A stretch of 64,000 bases of DNA from Podocnemis expansa (lineage: Eukaryota > Chordata > Testudines > Podocnemididae), in the NCBI GenBank assembly GCA_007922195.1, contig ML681963.1, forward strand, positions 59,440,981-59,504,980, in the 5' to 3' direction. Position 1 is the stretch's first letter, and each line of letters starts with the position of its first letter. Of this stretch, positions 11,126 to 23,100 are shown piece by piece. Below the pieces are notes generated by a model. It was not told the DNA's origin. It did not search any database and saw only the letters and a program-made list of their open reading frames with translations. A program made the translations under genes and the position numbers.

Positions 11126-14100
11126 GTGAGAGCCGGGCTGGGGACACCGAACCCGGCCGCTTTTCTGCCTGGCGCCCTCCGCGGGCTGGGGAGCTTGTGG
11201 CTGGCGGCGGGCACCTCTCCGGCTCCGGCCCCCTGGCCTAGGGTTACCAGGTGCCAAAGCTTGGCAAGGAGGAGAGCGAAGTACGAAAGGGAGGACCTTG
11301 GAGGACACAGGGAGAAAATGGACTATTAATGTCACAGTCTTCTGGTTCTAGGGGGCCCTTGCAGGCTTCCCCCTAAAAATAGGGTGATTCAGCACACTTT
11401 AACTTAACCTTCCTGGAAGTAGAAAGTCAGACAAAAGCATGGGTTTTTAAAACACGGGCTGGACTAGGGCTACCAGATACCAAAGCTGGGAAAGGAGGAC
11501 AGGGAAGTAGGACATTGGAGGATGCAGGAAGAAAAATGTAGAAGTAGAGTAATATTCTGTTTTTAGGGGGCCCTGGAATGCTTTCCCCTACAAATAAGGT
11601 TTTCTGTGGCATTCCAGCGTACTTTAGCCCTTATAAGTAAAAAGCCAGACAAAATCATGTATTTTAAAACACCTGCCAGATGGAGAACATGAAGGGGAAA
11701 AGGATGTGTCCTTTTGCCTGACAGCTGGTAACCCTATGCCGGATGGAGGATGTGAAGGTAAAAAGGAAGGTGTGTCGTCCTCTTGCTTGACAGCGGGTAA
11801 CCCTGTCCAGCCCCAGCTCTAGCAACTAATTTCCCTGGGTGGCCACCTTGCTCACTGCTGCTCTCCAGCCCTGACTTTGTGGCCCAGGGTGCAAGCCTCA
11901 CCTGATAGATACCCCCTGCCTCTCCATTCATGGGGCAGTCTTTAGCAATGGGGACTAACATAAATGCAGCTCCCCCATACCTAGCTTTCCCCCCTGTAGC
12001 ACCATAGTTTTTTATGCAGGATTTCAGAATGAACTAACTAGGGTAGGTGCTGTAGAAATGCTTTGGGCCAGGGTGTGAGATCAGACAGCTGTTGCTCTGC
12101 AGGGGATTGTGGGCCCCTTGCTGGGGTGACAGATATGTCAATAATCTAGTAGGGAACATCCCAGTTTGTTTATGGGGTTCCTGTGTCCAGAGGCCCTAAT
12201 CAAGATTACAGTCCATAGCCCCTTCTCTAAAGAGCTTGCACAAATTTAATGAGTTTAAAATGCATTGCCTTTCAATTGAGCTGAATTCTTGTTTATTTGT
12301 ATTATGTAGTGGACTAAGGCCCCACTGTGCAAGGAGCTGTACAAGCATAGAACAATAAGACTGCTGCTTCCTCAAAGATCTTGCAGTCTTCTAAAACAAG
12401 ATGATAGCAGCGATGTCAAAACTCACTTGCTACGGGCCATATATCCCGTAGATGGAATCTCTACATCGCTCCTGCAGGATTGCAGAGTGCTGTGTGTGTA
12501 AAACTGCACTCCATGATACCAGTCTCTCTCCCTCTCTGCTAGGGAGAAAGTTTGGTTTCATGGAGCGCAGTCTCGCATGCCCAGTGCTCTGTGATGGCGT
12601 GAGACTGGAGGATCTTGTGGCATTGAGGAGCACTGGGTATGTGAGACCACTCTCTTTCTGTAAAGGAGAGCATGGAGCGCAGTTGGGCCAGATGGAAGAG
12701 ATTTACGGGCCCCATTTGGCCTGTGGGCTGCATGTTTGACACCCCATGGTTAGAGACATGGGTGTACAAGAGCCCAGTGAAGTGATGATGATGGGCAGTG
12801 ATCTGTGGACCCCTCCTACCCATCCGTTTTCAAGTGTATTGACTATTGCTTTGTCCTGACATGCTGAGAAAGGACAAAAGAAACATCTTATTTGCCCCCC
12901 TCTAGACCATTTGTTATTTTTTGTACCTCTATTGCATCCCCATTTCTTCACTTCCTCTCCAAACTAGAGACCTAACCTTTTTTAACTCTCCTCACATGCA
13001 GTCTGCCCAGGCCTTTCTTTGTTTTCATTTGAGCTTCCCATATTTCTGCTACAAAACTTTTTTTTAATCTCCTCTTCAAGCAAATCCAGCTGGACGTGTT
13101 ATCAGACTCAGCTGCCTCTGCCGTTGCCAAAACAACTTGTTGTCTTTGGTTTGGGTGACTGGAACTGTTATTCCCAAGGCACAAGCATCACTGTGGAGGT
13201 GCTGGTGAATCCAGATGTCAAGCCACAAAGGATTGGCAAGCTGGGGTCTGATGTGAGGTAAATGTTGGGCTTGGATATGCAGTGAGTGCTGCCAGTGACT
13301 TAACAGCAGGCTCCTTAAAAATGCTGCATGTTCAGGGTCGGCAGAAGTGATGTTTCCTGGGTATATAACATCAGTCTCTTCCTATCACCACCCAGCTCTG
13401 TCAGCCCTTCCACTCCTCACCTCCTGTCAACCCACCATGCAACTCTATCCTAGCCCTTTAAGGGGGTTCTTGTGATTCTTCCGTACCTCACCGATCGTAG
13501 TGACAGGTTGAATCCTTGGCTGAGGAGCGCTGTGTTGCGTGGGAAGCAGATGACTTCTGGTGTGTGCTGGTGGATAGTTGGGGACCTGGTCCCCTTAGCT
13601 ATTAGAGGTAAATCTGAGCTGATAGCTGGCAGCTGTTTCATCTGTTATGGGGGAAAAGTCTTCATCAAGAAGAAAACAGCGCCTGTGCGTGTGTGGGGGG
13701 GGGACTGGGTCCCTCCAGACTTGTGTGGGCAGTGGGAGAATGGGACTCCAGACACCTTCCTAGGACTAGCTCTTAAAACTTTGGGCCAGGGCTGGGCAGG
13801 TAACCTGCCCCCACCCCCCCCGGTGGGAAGATGTACAGCAGCACATACAAGTCTATGCAGCAGCTCCTTTATCTCTTCTTCCTTGTCGTGGCAGCTTTGG
13901 GGTGAACAGAGCTTACATGGTGCAGGACCCATGGGGGACAAAGCTGTGGTGCTACCCCTACAGCAGCTATTGGAACAGTGATGCGTGCAGATCTAACATG
14001 GCTGCTGCCAACAGAAAGCACCCAGCTTTGTTCTAGCATGGACAGGGTTGAACTTTTTTTTTTGGCAGTCTAGAGCTGATGCTTAGTCAGAGAGGACCTG

Positions 14101-17100
14101 ACAGACACTGACTCTTCATTTTGGGCCATCTTTCCCCACTCAAAAATGTAATCAGTTCCTTTGTCCACTCCAACCAGCTCCTCGGCATAGGTATGGCCTG
14201 ATGATCGTGGGGAGGAGAGCGTGATGACTGTCAAGGGCATGTCCCAAACTGACCATCAAAAATATGTGGGCTACTATGGAAAAGGCCTGTAGAACTTTTG
14301 CATAGCTTTCTCTGACCATCCTATAGAACTCATCCCTTCCTTGCATGGCAGTTCCCCCCCCCCCCCCCCAGATCAGCCCTCTCTCCATCATATTGTTACT
14401 TGGTGAAAATAAATCAGCAGGAGGCTCCCTAGTTCATTCCCCTCCATGTGATTTTTTTTTTTAACTTCTGTTATTCCTTATCCCCTTTTAAAATTCAAGC
14501 CTCTTCCTGAGGGTGGTACCTCTCCTTTGCTGCCAAGGGATCTGGAAGGAAGAGAAGGTGGAGGAGAGCCCCCTCCAAAGGCTGAATCCTTTGTGGCCTG
14601 GGGGCACTGAATGCTATTGCTATGAAACATTAGTACTGGTGGGGAAGCAGGCTGTCTCCCTGAGCAATGTGCACTGTGAGCTGAGATTTCATGACCCTTG
14701 CCACAGGTCTCTTGTGTGGGAAGGTGACTGGAGTGTGGATGTTCTGATGGCTTCATTGAAACAGATGAACAGTGGCAACCCGATTAAACTTCTCTTGACT
14801 GTCAGTGGGCAGGTAAGAAATCAGTTCCTTACCTATTGTGTTCTTCCCATTGTGGGTGCCAGGCCTGGCCTGCAGCACCCCTTGCTATTCCTGTGTTAGG
14901 TCTCCTACATTAGATCAGGTTAGGATGAGGTAAATTAACAGAAGCCCTGCTGTTCCTGGCCTAGCTTCTAGGCACAGGTTTACCAGAAAATCTTGGACTT
15001 TTAAATGCCAGAGGACACTAGTAGGCAAAAGGATGTTTCAATTCCATTCTGCCCCCTGTTCCTGGTATTCAGGCAGTTGGCTGGCCGTGTGCTGAAACAT
15101 TAGATCAAGCACCCCTGAGATGGATCTTCTCCTTCTTGCTTTTGACCTCCTTTGTAAAGTGCTTGAGATCTATGGATGAAAAGCATTACAGCTAGTCCTC
15201 ACTTAGTGACCTACTCGTTTAGTGACCCCTCAGAGTTATGACCGGCTCTCTGATGAGTTGGTATTATGGCAATGTACGAGAACTCACATCAACTCTCTCA
15301 GATTACCTATATTTACAGTACACTATGCAAACTAAGTTCAGTACATTAGAGCTTAAAACATTTAAAATATATATTAAAAATGTTATAAATGATGCAAAGG
15401 TGACATTAAAACTATCTACCGATGGTTGAAAAACCCACTACCAGTAAAGTACATTATGCCTGAAATACCGGTAAGGGCTGCTCCTCGTTTAGTGACCAAT
15501 TCGTTTATCAACCAGGTTTCAGGAACAGAACCCGGTCACTAAGTGAGGACTACCTGTATATAAAAACTAGGGTCTGAGTCCAGCTTCTTTATTTGGCTGT
15601 CCATGTCACTTCCCACTCCTAATCCTGCAGATTCTAAGGCCTATGGCAATGGTTCCCTAACTTTTCAAGGCCAGGAACCCTTTTTTAATGTGAAAATACT
15701 TTGCAGCCCCCTGGCTGCACCTGGGATGAAGCAGCACTGCTGCTGGCAGGATCCAGCCCCCAGTGCTGGCACTGGGATCTGGGACCAGTCAGCATGCTGT
15801 GCTACCACTGCCATGGCCCCCAGCCCCTGCCAGGAGGCAGAGCCCTGGTGGCTGCAGCCCCCTGCCCCTGTGCCCCCTGAAGTCTTCTCCACCCACTGGC
15901 CTGTTCTGACACCCCTCCACTGGTTCCCCCTCCCTGACCCCCCCCACAAGCCCCTTTTCTCCCCCCTTACCAGGATGCTGGAGCTCCTGCACCTGGCCCC
16001 ACCATAAGCTGTTCTCCCTGAGCATGCATCTGAGCATGCTCAGGGTCCCAACCGACACAGTTCCCTGTCTGTCTTCCAGCTGGGTAGGGCTGTGGCTGCC
16101 AGCCATGCATGGCAGGGAGGGTTGCCTGTGCAGGTGAGCAACAGGGGGCTGTGCTCCGTGCTCCCACTCAGCTTACAGGGAATGCTGGGAGGAGGGCATG
16201 AAGGATGGGTGTTTGGGGGGGGAGGAGATGGTTAGCTGGGTTTCCATGGAAACCTGAGACCTGGCAAAGTCTGACTCCAGCTCTGAGCATGTCCGTGGAC
16301 TCCTTGCAGTAACTCCTATGACTTGTAAGCACCTCTGGGGTCAGAATCTCCTTTATGACCACTAGTTCAAATGCCAAAAACTGGCTTACTGCGAGATCTC
16401 AAAATGTGATTGTAAGTTTGGAATCCTTATCCAGTGGGTGTGTTTCCAGTGGGGTCCTGCAGGGGTCAGTGCTTTGCCCTGCACTAATTGACACTTTTAT
16501 TAATTATCTGAAAGAAAACAAATCATCACTGGTAGTTTGCAGATGACTCAAATAATCTGGGTTATTTGAGGAAACTGCATGCAAGCAGACACTGTTTTAA
16601 TACAACTAAATGGAAATGTGTATGTCTAGCCACACAACACAGGCTGTATTTACAGGATGGGTGACTATAGTTTGAGAAGCAGTGACTTTGAAAAAGATTT
16701 TTGTCATGGTGGATAATCAACAGGACACGAACTCCCAGCATGATGCTGTGGCAAAACAAAGCAGTGCAGTTCTGGGGTGCATAAACAAGGGACTCTCAGC
16801 TAGTAATGCTTATTTTACTTCTGTATTTGGCACTGGTGCAATCACTACTGCAATACTGGGGCAGGTTCTGGTATCTGCAGTTCAACAAAAATGTTAAATT
16901 GTGAAGTTTAGAGAAGAGCGACAAGAATCATCAAGATATTAGAGTATGCCTCATAGGAGAGACTCCACGAGCTCAATCTGTTTTAACAAAGAGAAACTTA
17001 AGGGGGCTACTTGATCACAGTCTATATGTATCTCCCTGGGTGACAAATATTTAATAGTGGGCTTTTCCATCTAGCAGAGAAAGGTATCCTAGGGTTGGAA

Positions 17101-20100
17101 GTTGACACTAGACATATTTAGACTGGAAATGAGGTGTACATTTTTAACAGGGAGAAAAGTTAACCCTTGGCACAGTTTACCAAAAATTATGGTGGCTCCT
17201 CCATCACTTTTTTTGAGTTTAGATTGGCAGTTTTCTAAATAAATGCTCCAGGAATTTATTCTGGGGGAAGTTCCATGGCCTGTGTTATACAGAGAGTCGC
17301 TAAAGGAAGATTGCTGTGGGCTCTTCTGGCTTTGGAATCTGTAGGCCTCCTGTCCTGATGCGCTCCAACTCTTGTAATTTAGCTTTTTACTCACCCTGTG
17401 AGTAAGGGAGATGAGCCACTTGTATTAAATGTAGGAACAGGCCGAGCATGTTCTTATGGCTGCTCTGTGGTCTGTCTGCCCCTTAGCTACTCAAGAACCT
17501 CTACAACAGCACCCCCACTCACTCGATTCTGGCACCAGAGCCCATCCAGTCACCAGTTATCCTGGAAGATACCATGTCCCCCATCCAGCTTTTGGGCAAT
17601 CCTACTGAGGTACGTGTATGGTGAACACCTCGTCCTTCACACTCTCTCCCCAGCTTGTAGCTACTCAAAGCTTCTGAGCTCCAGGTGAAGCCATTAGCAC
17701 CATTCTCCAAACAGGGCCAGATCAATGCAGGTGCTATAGGGGCTGAAGTCCTGGGTCAGGCCTAAAGTAAGTGGGTGGGGGAAGGCGGCCTCGGGTTCCA
17801 GTCCTCCAGGCTCCTGCATGATCTGGCCTCTGCTCAGACAGGTGCACTGCTGGTAAGGCTGGCGAGGCTCTGCTGGTGCTGGCAAGGAGGGGGGCTCTTC
17901 AGCACTCCTGCCCTGCCCCTGGGCCAGCTGGCCCACTCCCTGGGGCAGGACAGGCCAGCAAATGTTTGCTCTGCTCTGGGACAGGCCTGGTTGGCACATG
18001 GTGCAGCCTTTGGCATGACCTTCCAGGGTTCATGGCCCTGGAAGGCTGCATCTGAGGCTACACCATGTGCCAGCTGGCCCCAGCTGTTGACTTCCCATCC
18101 CAGAGCTAGCCCACCTGCAGGCCATCCGAGCCCCACAGTGGTGGGAAGCTGGGGCCCTGGCTGGGTGCCTCACAGTAGTGGGCAGCCCAGGGCCCTGAGG
18201 CCCCTTAATCCAGCCCTGAACAGGTTTGTGAAGCTATGGTCTTGTCTGTGGCAGAAAGCTCAACCAATCGTAATGTCCCTTGCTTGAGTCAAAGCACCTG
18301 GCGTCCAGAGGTAAATGTTTTAGCTTGTTGCTTTGCAGCTCTTCCACCTTCCAATAATGCCCTTCTTCTTGCTATGCCACTCTTCAGTTAGCAATTCAAA
18401 GGTGGACTACTGGTTAGGTATGCAGCAGGATGATGGTGGCATTAGCTTGGCTCCCTCTCCAAAACTAACCTCCATCACAGTAGTAGTCCTCACTCACCTA
18501 TCCCTTTGTCTCACCAGCCATGGATGAGGCCAATATAAAGTCAGCTGAGTTATAGAACAGGCTTATTTTTTCTCTCAGAAGTCATAGGCCACTGATTCTG
18601 CTGTGACTGACCTTTTGACCTGTCCAATGGCAGAGTTTGGAGCTGACTATCAGAGCACCGAGGCCTGGAAGGAAGGATTTATCTCCACTTCTAGAAAAGC
18701 CATTGGTGCCTCTTGCCCCAGAATCACCTTCTGGCCAGAAGGCACCTAAGGAAGCCAGGAGGAAAATCCACAAGTCTAGTCCCATTCAGCTAAGGAAGCC
18801 TAGGAAAGTCTTGTTTGCACCCAGGGCATGTGAAGGGGAGCAGGATGCTGAAGGTAACTTTTTTTTTCTGCAAAAGGGGTGAGATGCAGACTTTGGATGA
18901 TAACTTTCAGGGTGTCTATGCTGGGTCTGGCCTGCACGACTCTCACACCTGTGCATATTGCCACTGGGGACAGCTTCCTAACCCCACGTCCCAGTCACAA
19001 GGGTCCCCAGTGTTCCTCTCAGGGCCCTGAGAGTCTTTCCAGTTCTCTCCTTGCACACTCAAACCATTTGTTCAACCTGGTTGATTCAGAAATGAAACCT
19101 GAGGTTTCATGAATGCCACTGCACTGTACCATATAATAGTAGTACTTAGCTCTTCATCTGCAGGTAATGAAGTACTTACAAATGAAGGTAAATGTAATCA
19201 TCCCATTGATAGCTGAGGAAACTGAGGCACAGTGCGAGTCAGCCTGTCACACTGATATGTGGTTGTACTGGAACCAGCATGCTGAACACGAGAAGCACCA
19301 TATCCATTCTCATGGATCCCCATGCTCACAAGGGTAGTTTTCATGGCTGTATGCCAGGATAGGGGATCAGAGGCATGCACAACATGTCGCAGAATTGAGC
19401 ACCTCCAAAGAAATGACTCTGTACTGTTGTCTTCAGGAGTCCATCTCCTGACTTGTGTTTTTTCTCTGCAGACTTGGAGGTGAAGGAGCTGCAAGGTGAG
19501 AACCTGGTGCTCAGACCCTGGCCTGCTTTTTTGCCACTTGGATCTCATTCCCTTACTGTCATGGGCCTTGAAGAGATCATTCATGCTTGTCCTCTTAACT
19601 TGCAGGCTCTGCATATTCTGCCCATCTTTCGGTGTTTGCTCTCAAACTGTACACCTTGGTGTTGGCGTGTGAGAGGGACAGATGTATCTAGCACCCCCTG
19701 AATCCTCCCTGCCTCTCTGGGTGCTGGGGGGGGGGGGGGGCTGGATAAAATGATGCCTACACTTGACCAAGCTTTTTCCAGATTCCCCACTGGTTAGTAT
19801 GGGGGCCTGTTGACAAGGGAAAAACTGGAAAAAATACAGGAAGAACTTCCCTAAGGAATTAGCTGGATGGAGCCCTGGCCTCAGACCCACCCCCGCCTCA
19901 CTCCATGTGCCCTAGTACTTGGCAATCCCTTAGTCACTAGTCTCTCTCCCAGTGCCTTTAAGGTAGCAGAGATGAACTGAACCTAATCACAGCTGAGGGT
20001 CCTTTCTGGCATGGTTGCTCAGGAGGATCAATGTGACCCCCACGTATCTGTCACTGAAGTACAGGCACATGATTCTGCAGCCAACCAGACTCCTCACTGC

Positions 20101-23100
20101 TGACACTCTATTACTGAGAAAGGGGAGGGGAAATCCAGTGATCACTCCCTGAAGCCAGCAATAAAATCCTTCTGCCCAAAGGAGCCTGGACTCCAGACCC
20201 CTTCAGTGTAGGATCTCTCCCCCTTGCTTCTTGCCATGCCATCTGCCCTTTGGGGTTCAGCACTTCGGGCTACGGCCCTCCAATGACAGTCCAGGCCATT
20301 GTCCCCTCTCCATAGAAGTGAGGAGAGGCTGAGACCCCTCATCTGTGCTATTGACAGTACTGTTCCATCTCTTTCTCCAGTCTGTCCAAGCCCACGATGG
20401 TGTCATGCCATGTGCCTCAGTGAGCCAGACACAGCCATTCTGATTGGTGGAGAGGGAGCCAATCAACAGCCTTGTAAAGATGCTTTCTGGAAACTAGAGA
20501 TTGGTAAGAGTTTTGGGGCTAGACACAGAAGGCAGAGGTGCAGAGGGGTGGAAGGTGTCTCGGGGTGAAACAGGAATTGAATGGGTTGGATTTGCTCCAA
20601 GCTGGGCAGATGAAGCATTCTGCCCTTGCCAATGCTATTCTAGGGGTTCAAGAAAGCCATTGACTGAGGAAGGCACTTGGCTGAACTTGGTACTGAACCC
20701 TCTGCAGGGAGAGCTGCATTGTTCTGCATGGATAGCTTGGAAGCTACTGGCTCCCAGAAAGATGTCTCTGTGGCTGTCTACACTAGCAAATTAGTTTGAA
20801 TTAAGGAGCCTTAATTCAAACTAATTTGAGCCCTGTCTACAGTAGGCTTTTCCTAGGTTGAATTAAAAGAATCTTTAGTTCAAAATAAGCAAAGCTTAGT
20901 TTTGAACTACTTAGGTCAGCTGGTTAATCTGATCTATCTGCCTAATTCAAATTTAGTTCAAACTAACCACTAGTTCAAACTTATTTAGTTTGAACTAGCA
21001 TGACTACATTGTGCTAGATTGAACTAAGTGTGGTTTTTTAGTTTGAACCAACTTTTAGTTAAAACTAAAAAAAAAAAAGCACAGCTAGTTGGAACTAAAA
21101 AGTCAGTTCAAACTAAATGGGGTTTTTTAGTTCAAACTACTTAGTTCAGACTGTCTGACCTAAACTTTTAGGTGTAGATGTAGCCTGTGGCACCTCAGCT
21201 CCCTGATGTGCAGCTGGTGTTCCATTTTCTCTTTGCCAACTCTCCTCCTTGTTTATTTCTGGTACCTCCATTTCCCCCCTTTCTCCCTTCACTCAGTATG
21301 CTCTTGAGGCAGGGGAGCCATCTACTGGTACCATCCAGTAGTGAGGTTGGTGTCAGAGGCCTTACCCTGAGCCTGCAGCTCTGTATGGATGAGTGGCTGT
21401 TGCTGTTGGCTGTGTCAGGAACTTCAGTGGGAGCAAGGAGGGGGAGATAAGTGGCTTTCCAGAAGCACAGGCTGTTGTACACTTTGCTGTGTCTTAGGAC
21501 CTTTTGGGGTGAATCTAGGGCTCAGCAACTTTCCACACACTCTGTGCAGGGGAGCAGAAAAGGAGCTCACTTCAAGCACAAACAATGCTATACATTCTTC
21601 CCTCTGTCACTGAATCAAGAGGGAGAAACTTGTGACTGAAGGCTGGTACAGGATAGGGCTTTTGAGGTGTGGGAGTCAAGGAAGGATCTCTGAACCCTCA
21701 CTCTGGCGTTACTTCCATAGACAATGACTTCTGGTTCCCAGTGGATCTGCCACCAGCGGGTTCTGTGCCACAGTACTCATGGGGTCACACTGCCACCTAC
21801 GACCCAGAGACCAAACGCATCTATGTCTTTGGGGGCAGGAACGAGAGCAAGTACTACAGTACCATCTACATCCTCGACACAGCAGCCTGGAAGTGGCTTC
21901 TTGTGGCTGTGAGTAGTGGAGCTTCTATGAGAAAGCAACAAAGCCCAAGGATGGTGAAAAGAAGTGTTTCTGATGGGGACCAGCTGGGAACCCAAGAGCG
22001 TCACCTTGATCTCTGAATGTGCCTGTATCCTTTCTCTTGTGCTCACTCTCTTCCAGAGTGAGTAAGGCTGAAGGCAAAATGGATTGACACTGAATGCTGT
22101 ATATGAGCCAAGCTACATGACTAGCGCACAAACTGCAGGGGAAATGGCAGGGGCATTGCTGGTGCCTGGCAGATGGGCACATGTCCTGAGTCCCAGCCCC
22201 GTCCCAGGCCAGAGATCTGGGGCATGGCTTCCAGCTGTGGCGCCTGCAGCTCCCAGCCAGGAATTCAGGCTGGGCCGCCTGCGGCAGCGCCAGCCCCGGC
22301 TGGGGATCCAGGGCCAAGCAGGAGCCTGAGGCCAGGTCAGACCCCAGTGGAGAATCAGGGCTGCAGGGGTGTGCCCTGGGTCCTTCCCTGTGCAGCGACA
22401 CTCCTGGGAAATGGTCTCCTAGTTGCAGGAGGCTAGTGAAGAGCTGGCTTTCTTGGTTCAGAGGGCCTTACCTTTTTTTTTTTTTTTTTTTTCTTCCTCT
22501 CTCCCTCCTCACTTCCCTTTTCCTGGAGAGCTAGTGACCAACTTCAGCTTGCTTCTTTCACTTTCTGAGCAGCACTAAAGCATAAAGAAACCCAAAGGGT
22601 TGAGAGAGAATGGTGAAGTTAGCCGTGATGAGACAGAAGCTTTTCCAGAGTGAGACCCTTTCCCAGTTTACATTCAGAAGCAATTGGGCTAGTCATAGAA
22701 ACTGTAAAGGACTATGTGACAGGTCATGGGGTTCAGTTCCCTGCACTCATGGGTAGGCAGGGTAACACCCTGTTCTGGTCAGAGGAAGTTGAGGAATAAG
22801 CTGAGTGGATACTGTCCACTGGTATCTTAGTGTTCTGGTCACAGAGCAGGTGGGGTGGCACCAGGACTCGCTATGCCTATGGTCAACCAGTGTGCTTCAT
22901 TTCACATGTGAAATGTGACTGGAAACTTCCTTCTTCAGGCCAAGGGGAAGGTACCAACACTGGCCTACCACAGTGCCAACATCTACCACAAGGAGCTTTT
23001 TATCTTCGGAGGGGCTTTCCCCAAGACAGCATCCCTGGAGTCCAGGGCCTGCAGCAACATCCTCTATATCTTCAACCCTGAGTATGAGATTTGGTACCAG

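Larger units (their letters stand above)
14813..18633 (+). other. Kelch gene intron 3
   Basis: A 3.8-kb intron holding a Tigger-like MITE (15189-15556), a GC-rich hAT-like element (about 15645-16370), a CR1 3' fragment (about 16425-17310) and a hAT-like element (17715-18221). Confidence 0.6.

Noticed and set aside
10686..11335. Long minus-strand open frames (153 and 188 codons) over the kelch promoter
   Set aside because: They are the antisense of a CpG-rich first exon; composition alone keeps them open. No splice context or family resemblance.
13472..13981. 169-codon plus-strand frame
   Set aside because: It lies inside kelch intron 2, resembles nothing, and the flanking exons already join in phase without it.
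14346..14364. Poly-C tract as a structural or regulatory site
   Set aside because: Simple homopolymers of this kind occur several times in the window (231-242, 6411-6421, 40098-40114) with no common context.
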